NCBI GenBank assembly: GCA_002900555.1 | Contig: MUGD01000083.1 | Span: 1-8,406 of the forward strand | DNA length: 8,406 nt | Direction of reading: 5' to 3' | Source: Thermoplasmata archaeon M9B2D | GTDB taxonomy: Archaea; Thermoplasmatota; E2; DHVEG-1 | Part shown: piece by piece, positions 5,327-8,406 of the stretch | How positions within the stretch are numbered: position 1 is the stretch's first letter | Layout: every line of letters begins with the position of its first letter | Made by a program: the position numbers and the translations under genes | Notes under the pieces: model-generated | Database searches by the model: none | What the model saw: the letters and a program-made list of their open reading frames with translations, nothing else | What the model was told of the DNA's origin: nothing

Positions 5327-5452
5327 TTACAGAAATGATCCTGAGTGAAGTATCGATAGTGCAATTATTCCGATAAGGGTTATTAATATGGCGGTGTAGC
5401 CGAGGAGTTCGTAGATGACAGGCATTTCCCCTTTTTGGATATTGTTTGTCAT
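5327..5452 (-). CDS. 41-residue single-pass membrane microprotein
   Basis: The product opens with a short polar head (MTNNIQKGEMPV), continues into one strong transmembrane helix (about residues 12-34, IYELLGYTAILITLIGIIAL) and ends HSGSFL. The frame is open upstream for another 84 codons, but that part is low in protein character and lies before the A-box at 5482-5491, which is centred about 35 bp before the ATG at 5452; GGGATG lies just upstream of that ATG. The ATG at 5464 falls at the predicted transcription start. The family is unknown. Small hydrophobic proteins of this size are often regulators or subunits of membrane complexes, but nothing here names the partner. Confidence 0.55.
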   Translation of the reverse strand: MTNNIQKGEMPVIYELLGYTAILITLIGIIALSILHSGSFL

Positions 5453-5481
5453 GGTACATCCCATAATACTATTGGAGAAAA

Positions 5482-5491
5482 CCTTTATAAG
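5482..5491. promoter_or_regulatory. Near-symmetric A-box, possible divergent promoter
   Basis: CCTTTATAAG contains CTTTATAAG, which reads almost the same on both strands. It is correctly spaced for the minus-strand membrane microprotein (ATG 5452). On the plus strand it is preceded by the purine-rich GGAGAAAA, like a BRE, and could drive the ORF at 5561. The palindrome TGCATATGCA (5506-5515) next to it is a possible operator. Confidence 0.35.
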
Positions 5492-5560
5492 AACACCAGG
5501 GTAGGTGCATATGCATACTAAAGCAGAAGAGGCGCCTGGTATCCAGTGAGGGTATCGTCG

Positions 5561-5686
5561 ATGTATCGGATACGTAGGGATGTCTTCTATGTATTGATGC
5601 TGCTGGTACACAAAAAAACTGGAGTGGATACGCGTCTTATTGCCCGTAGTAGCAAGTGGCTTTATACGTATCTGGTTCCTCTTTGA
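5561..5686 (+). CDS. Possible 41-residue basic small protein
   Basis: ATG 5561 opens a 41-codon frame; GTGAGGG (5546-5552) lies eight bases upstream as a moderate ribosome-binding site. The sequence is basic with one hydrophobic patch (MYRIRRDVFYVLMLLVHKK) and a C-terminal part with Arg, Lys, Trp and Tyr (SSKWLYTYLVPL). The TGA stop falls inside the loop of a perfect 7-bp stem (5673-5679 with 5697-5703). It could be a real microprotein or a remnant; there is no family match I know. Confidence 0.25.
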   Translation: MYRIRRDVFYVLMLLVHKKTGVDTRLIARSSKWLYTYLVPL

Positions 5687-5703
5687 TTTCGAGTAGGGAA
5701 CCA
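5673..5703 (+). terminator. 7-bp stem-loop TGGTTCC / GGAACCA
   Basis: TGGTTCC (5673-5679) pairs perfectly with GGAACCA (5697-5703) around a 17-base loop. It overlaps the end of the small ORF at 5561-5686. No T run follows, so it may be a processing or regulatory structure and not a terminator. Confidence 0.25.
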
Positions 5704-5722
5704 TCCTTTGATATTCGAACGA
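5702..5722. repeat. Copy 2 of the near-repeat with core TTTGATATTCGAA
   Basis: This is the partner of 594-614, in the same orientation. It lies just after the 7-bp stem-loop at 5673-5703 and ahead of the short doubtful ORF at 5772. Both copies lie in non-coding DNA, which makes a binding-site role a little more likely. Confidence 0.25.
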
Positions 5723-5947
5723 TTTCTACGATAGGTCTTTCCTCACACTACATAGGAGTATAGTATCCTTTATGAAGAACTTAAAACCCGCATCTGAGAT
5801 AATCCGTCAAAATGCGAAAAACCATCTTTTTTTGTTCTGTTTGTAGGAAAGTGATGAAGTTACAATTGTTTTTTTCTTTTTCGGTTATTAAGCTTTACGG
5901 CGATGAAGAGCAGAAATAAGAGAAACAAGACTATCAATTACAAAAAG

Positions 5948-6016
5948 TTATATAGGAGATGGTAGTATAGTAAAACCAGATAAACTGGATAACGAGAGAA
6001 TACAAAAGGGGGTTGA
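5948..6016 (+). promoter_or_regulatory. Promoter and SD of the C25 peptidase gene
   Basis: TTATATA (5948-5954) is an A-box about 74 bp before ATG 6025, so transcription would start near 5977 with a leader of about 48 bases. GGGGGTTGA (6008-6016) is the likely ribosome-binding site, eight bases before the ATG. Confidence 0.5.
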
Positions 6017-6024
6017 AGTAACGT

Positions 6025-7833
6025 ATGAAGAAATTGATACTATCTTGTATAATAGGAATGTTCGTCCTTAGCGGGATTGGGACAGTTGCCACGACTAATA
6101 TTAGAGACACAGCTTTAAGTAGCATATCAGAATCGATTGCTGTTTCAGAGCTGGTCATAAAGGATACTGGTCCTTATGTCACTGTAACACTTGATGAGGC
6201 AGCATCATCGCTTCTAGATCCAGGAAAGCCTCTGCTGCCTGTCGTTACAAAGGTGTTTGTCTTTCCGTTTGGAACAAGAATTCTTGATGTGACGGTACGT
6301 GCTTCTGAGGCAAGAGAGATTAGCATATCAAAACCGGTTATTCCGGCGTCGGAACCTATGCCCGTGGGTTCTGCAGAAGCCCCAAAGACGATACAAGACC
6401 CAATGGTCTATGACCAAGCACCAGTGTATCCTTTCAGTGGTTTTTGCTCTACGACAAGGGCAGGAGTTCAGGGGAACGACCATGTCGTCTTTGTTATTGT
6501 CCAGTGGTATCCTGTTCGGTATGCGCCTGCGCAGAACATGCTTTATTTTAGTGACTATGCACAAATCCAGGTTTCCTATGAGGAACCTGCAACCCCAAGC
6601 CTGTTTTCTGATGATTATGATTTGGTGATCATCGCCCCCTCCCGGTTTTCCAATGCGTTGCAACCTCTCATTGATCACAAGGTCACGATGGGTGTCAATG
6701 CTCTATTAAAAACAACCGAGGAGATCTATGCCGAGTATAACGGGTTTGATGAGGCTGAGGAGATAAAATATTACATAAAAAAGGCCCTTGACACCTTAGG
6801 GGTTTCGTACGTCCTTCTTGTCGGTAGCATTAAGAATTTGCCTATCCGGACCACCTGGTTTTTCCAAAGAACCCATGACCACTACTGGAACGAGACGGTA
6901 CTTACTGATTTATACTATGCCGATATCTACGATGCTGATGGTAAGTTTTCCAACTGGGACACCAATGACAACGGATTATACGGAGAGGTCTACATCAATT
7001 GTCCTGGTGTCAGTGATATCTGTGACTTTTACCCGGATGTTCACGTGGGTCGTTTGCCCTGCGACCGGGTTTCGGAGGTACGCACTGTTGTAAACAAGAT
7101 CATCCGCTATGAAACCGAGACTGCTGGGGAAAGCTGGTTTAACAACATCATTCTTGTTGGAGGTGATACCTTCCCGGGTTGGGATGGGAACGAAGGAGAG
7201 ATAAAAAACCTGCTCACCGCAGAGATTATGTCGGATTTTACTCCCGTGTGGTTATGGACTTCTGACGACTCGTTTACCGCTAAGTCCTTAAACCAAGCGA
7301 TCAACCGTGGTGCTGGGTTTATCGACTATTCAGGACATGGGTTTGAGATTGGTCTTGGTACCCATCCTCCTAACAGCGAGGAATGGGTTACGTATCATTC
7401 GAATAATCTGTTTGGAGCTGTTAATTTCAATAAACTTCCAATTGTGTTCTTTGACGCGTGTCTGACGGCAAAACTTGATTTTAATCTCTCTGAGTTTCTC
7501 ACCTATGCTTTGGGTGATAACCCGGTTGTCTTAGAACGGTTTAGCCGTATCGCTGCTCTTCAAATCCCCACCTTTGCGTGGTGGATGGTGCGGTTGAAGA
7601 GCGGTGGTGCTATAGCTACGATTGGTGCGACACGGACTGCCTTTGGAGGGTTAGACTCAGGAGCAGGATATATTTCACTTCGATTTTTCGAAGCGTATAA
7701 TACGAGTGATACGGTGGGTGAGATGATGACATCCGCGCAGAATGATTACATCACGTTTATCCCATCTGACCGTTTTACGGTCGAAGAGTTCATCCTCATC
7801 GGGGACCCAAGCCTGAAGATAGGAGGGTACTAG
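6025..7833 (+). CDS. Secreted gingipain-like cysteine peptidase (family C25)
   Basis: The 602-residue precursor has a signal peptide (residues 1-22, MKKLILSCIIGMFVLSGIG then a small-residue cleavage region), a propeptide-like beta domain (about 25-190, with LDPGKPLLPVVTKVFVFPFG), and a C25 catalytic domain (about 198-600). The catalytic dyad is intact: His438 in DYSGHGFE and Cys479 in FFDACLTAKLD. Asp/Asn-rich loops such as DTNDNGLYGE (312-321) look like the calcium-binding loops of this family. The chain stops right after ILIGDPSLKIGGY, the usual end of the catalytic domain, so it lacks the Ig-like, PKD or C-terminal sorting domains of many relatives and may be released into the medium. C25 peptidases cleave proteins outside the cell and have been reported from sediment archaea such as MBG-D. 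The specificity (Arg, Lys or other) cannot be read from sequence by eye. The zymogen layout implies activation by propeptide removal. Confidence 0.93.
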   Translation: MKKLILSCIIGMFVLSGIGTVATTNIRDTALSSISESIAVSELVIKDTGPYVTVTLDEAASSLLDPGKPLLPVVTKVFVFPFGTRILDVTVRASEAREISISKPVIPASEPMPVGSAEAPKTIQDPMVYDQAPVYPFSGFCSTTRAGVQGNDHVVFVIVQWYPVRYAPAQNMLYFSDYAQIQVSYEEPATPSLFSDDYDLVIIAPSRFSNALQPLIDHKVTMGVNALLKTTEEIYAEYNGFDEAEEIKYYIKKALDTLGVSYVLLVGSIKNLPIRTTWFFQRTHDHYWNETVLTDLYYADIYDADGKFSNWDTNDNGLYGEVYINCPGVSDICDFYPDVHVGRLPCDRVSEVRTVVNKIIRYETETAGESWFNNIILVGGDTFPGWDGNEGEIKNLLTAEIMSDFTPVWLWTSDDSFTAKSLNQAINRGAGFIDYSGHGFEIGLGTHPPNSEEWVTYHSNNLFGAVNFNKLPIVFFDACLTAKLDFNLSEFLTYALGDNPVVLERFSRIAALQIPTFAWWMVRLKSGGAIATIGATRTAFGGLDSGAGYISLRFFEAYNTSDTVGEMMTSAQNDYITFIPSDRFTVEEFILIGDPSLKIGGY

Positions 7834-7943
7834 CAAGTATTTATTTCCTTGTCAGACCGCGGTGGTTCCACGAGAGGGATTCATCAAACGGTCGCTTCCT
7901 TGCTTTAAGAGAATCATTGATATGTTAGCTATTTACTATATAA

Positions 7944-7982
7944 TTTAAAATATCTATAATTACACCCGAAACGTTCAAAGGA
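7944..7982 (+). promoter_or_regulatory. Promoter and SD of the gene at 7990
   Basis: TTTAAAATAT (7944-7953) is an A-box about 42 bp before ATG 7990; an overlapping TATATAA (7937-7943) is an alternative. AAAGGA (7977-7982) is a modest Shine-Dalgarno seven bases before the ATG. The preceding gap (7834-7943) has no clear terminator. Confidence 0.5.
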
Positions 7983-7989
7983 TTCACCG

Positions 7990-8406
7990 ATGATTAAAAA
8001 AACCCTAGTTACTAAAGTCACAGCCGTATTTGTTGCCCTTCTTATTATATCCACTGCTTTTTTGTACTATGGGTACATCGCAACGACAGAGAAAGTCCAA
8101 GAAACACAAGAAGAACCAGTGAGGATCGATGACCGCATCAGTCCTTTGGAAAATCAAGGACTCACACTTGAGGTGCTTAGGATTCGTCATCGAGGGTGCC
8201 TGGAACGGCTCATGAAACCAGGGAATTCCTGGAAAACGAACCCTTCGTTTTATTTCATCTCGAACATGGATGGACTGGAGTATGCCAGTAAAGACGTCAC
8301 CCAGCATGGCAGGACCGCTGAAATACTGTTTAACACATGGGATACCATGTTTGAGGAAAACAAGATCATGAAAGACGCAGAAGAGGAGCAACAAACATCG
8401 ACGGTC
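7990..8406 (+). CDS. Membrane-anchored hypothetical protein, 3' end outside the window
   Basis: The frame is open for 139 codons and continues past the right edge. Residues 1-9 are basic, 10-30 form a hydrophobic signal anchor (VFVALLIISTAFLYYGYI), and 31-50 are a Glu/Gln-rich linker. From about 51 a conserved-looking domain begins: SPLENQGLTLEVLRIRHRG, then NPSFYFISNMDGLEYASKDV and ILFNTWDTMFEENKIMKDAEEEQQ. My impression, which I cannot check here, is that this pattern recurs in hypothetical surface proteins of related Thermoplasmata. No N-terminal lipobox is present, so the helix itself should anchor it, with the domain outside the cell. It has its own promoter, so it is not simply in an operon with the peptidase upstream. 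Confidence 0.8.
   Translation, partial: MIKKTLVTKVTAVFVALLIISTAFLYYGYIATTEKVQETQEEPVRIDDRISPLENQGLTLEVLRIRHRGCLERLMKPGNSWKTNPSFYFISNMDGLEYASKDVTQHGRTAEILFNTWDTMFEENKIMKDAEEEQQTSTV

Larger units (their letters stand above)
5140..6024. other. Long low-coding region with small ORFs and promoters
   Basis: This 885-base stretch has no long gene. It contains the lipoprotein promoter (5147-5155), an A6 run acting as T6 on the minus strand (5258-5263), a 41-codon membrane ORF on the minus strand (5327-5452), a TATA-like element usable on either strand (5482-5491), a palindrome TGCATATGCA (5506-5515), a possible small plus-strand ORF (5561-5686), a perfect 7-bp stem-loop (5673-5703), a copy of the TTTGATATTCGAA motif (5707-5719), a doubtful 24-codon ORF (5772-5846), and the promoter and ribosome-binding site of the peptidase gene. 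Confidence 0.6.

Noticed and set aside
5270..5374. Plus-strand frame with VEEEYRCCSHGVV
   Set aside because: It has only GTG starts without promoter or good ribosome-binding site and overlaps the better supported membrane ORF on the other strand.
5453..5704. N-terminal extension of the 41-residue membrane ORF to 125 codons
   Set aside because: The extension crosses the A-box at 5482-5491 and has poor protein character; the shorter start fits the promoter.
5772..5846. 24-codon plus-strand frame MKNLKPASEIIRQ
   Set aside because: GGAG is too far upstream (about 14 bases) and the frame ends in a Phe/Leu run from T homopolymers; too short to support.
8005..8394. 129-codon minus-strand frame at the right edge
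   Set aside because: It is antisense to the signal-anchor protein starting at 7990, which has promoter, Shine-Dalgarno and a sensible membrane topology.
1..8406. tRNA, rRNA, CRISPR array, insertion sequence or phage genes
   Set aside because: No T-loop consensus, no regularly spaced repeats and no transposase, integrase or Cas motifs were seen on either strand.

Overview
The window most resembles a fragment of an archaeal genome, probably from the Thermoplasmata/Candidatus Thermoplasmatota and perhaps from the protein-degrading marine-sediment lineages such as MBG-D. This assignment is inference. It rests on AT-rich A-box (TATA-like) elements about 35-45 bp before most starts, oligo-T terminators, Shine-Dalgarno motifs of the GGAGGTGA type, many Asn-X-Ser/Thr sequons, and a set of secreted protein families (gingipain-like C25 peptidase, PQQ-type beta-propeller, PKD-like modules, lipobox lipoprotein) known from those sediment archaea. 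There are no rRNA or tRNA genes, CRISPR arrays, insertion sequences or phage genes.

Layout: 1-288 is intergenic with a hairpin/oligo-T terminator. 289-537 (+) encodes a small single-pass membrane protein with a coiled coil. 538-965 holds a structured element (659-761) wrapped around a perfect Shine-Dalgarno and a 36-codon ORF (701-811). 966-1961 (+) encodes a secreted beta-sandwich/PKD-like protein with a distinctive FP-rich C-terminal tail. 2156-2407 (+) is a small soluble hypothetical, possibly leaderless, with a weak overlapping ORF behind it. 2577-2723 (-) is a 48-residue zinc-ribbon microprotein. 2843-4588 (-) encodes a secreted PQQ-like beta-propeller with a CARDB-like C-terminal domain. 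4726-5109 (-) encodes a lipocalin-like lipoprotein. 5140-6024 is mostly non-coding but contains a 41-residue membrane microprotein (-) and a possible divergent small ORF (+). 6025-7833 (+) encodes a secreted C25 cysteine peptidase with an intact His/Cys dyad. 7990-8406 (+) is the 5' part of a membrane-anchored protein that runs off the right edge.

How the genes fit together: all five longer genes, counting the one cut by the right edge, encode exported or membrane-anchored proteins. The simplest reading is a cell-surface set: a secreted protease, a propeller and PKD-type scaffold or binding proteins, and a small lipoprotein. Almost every gene has its own promoter signals, so this is a neighbourhood and not one operon. 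The least explained parts are the microproteins and the RNA-structured leader at 659-761.
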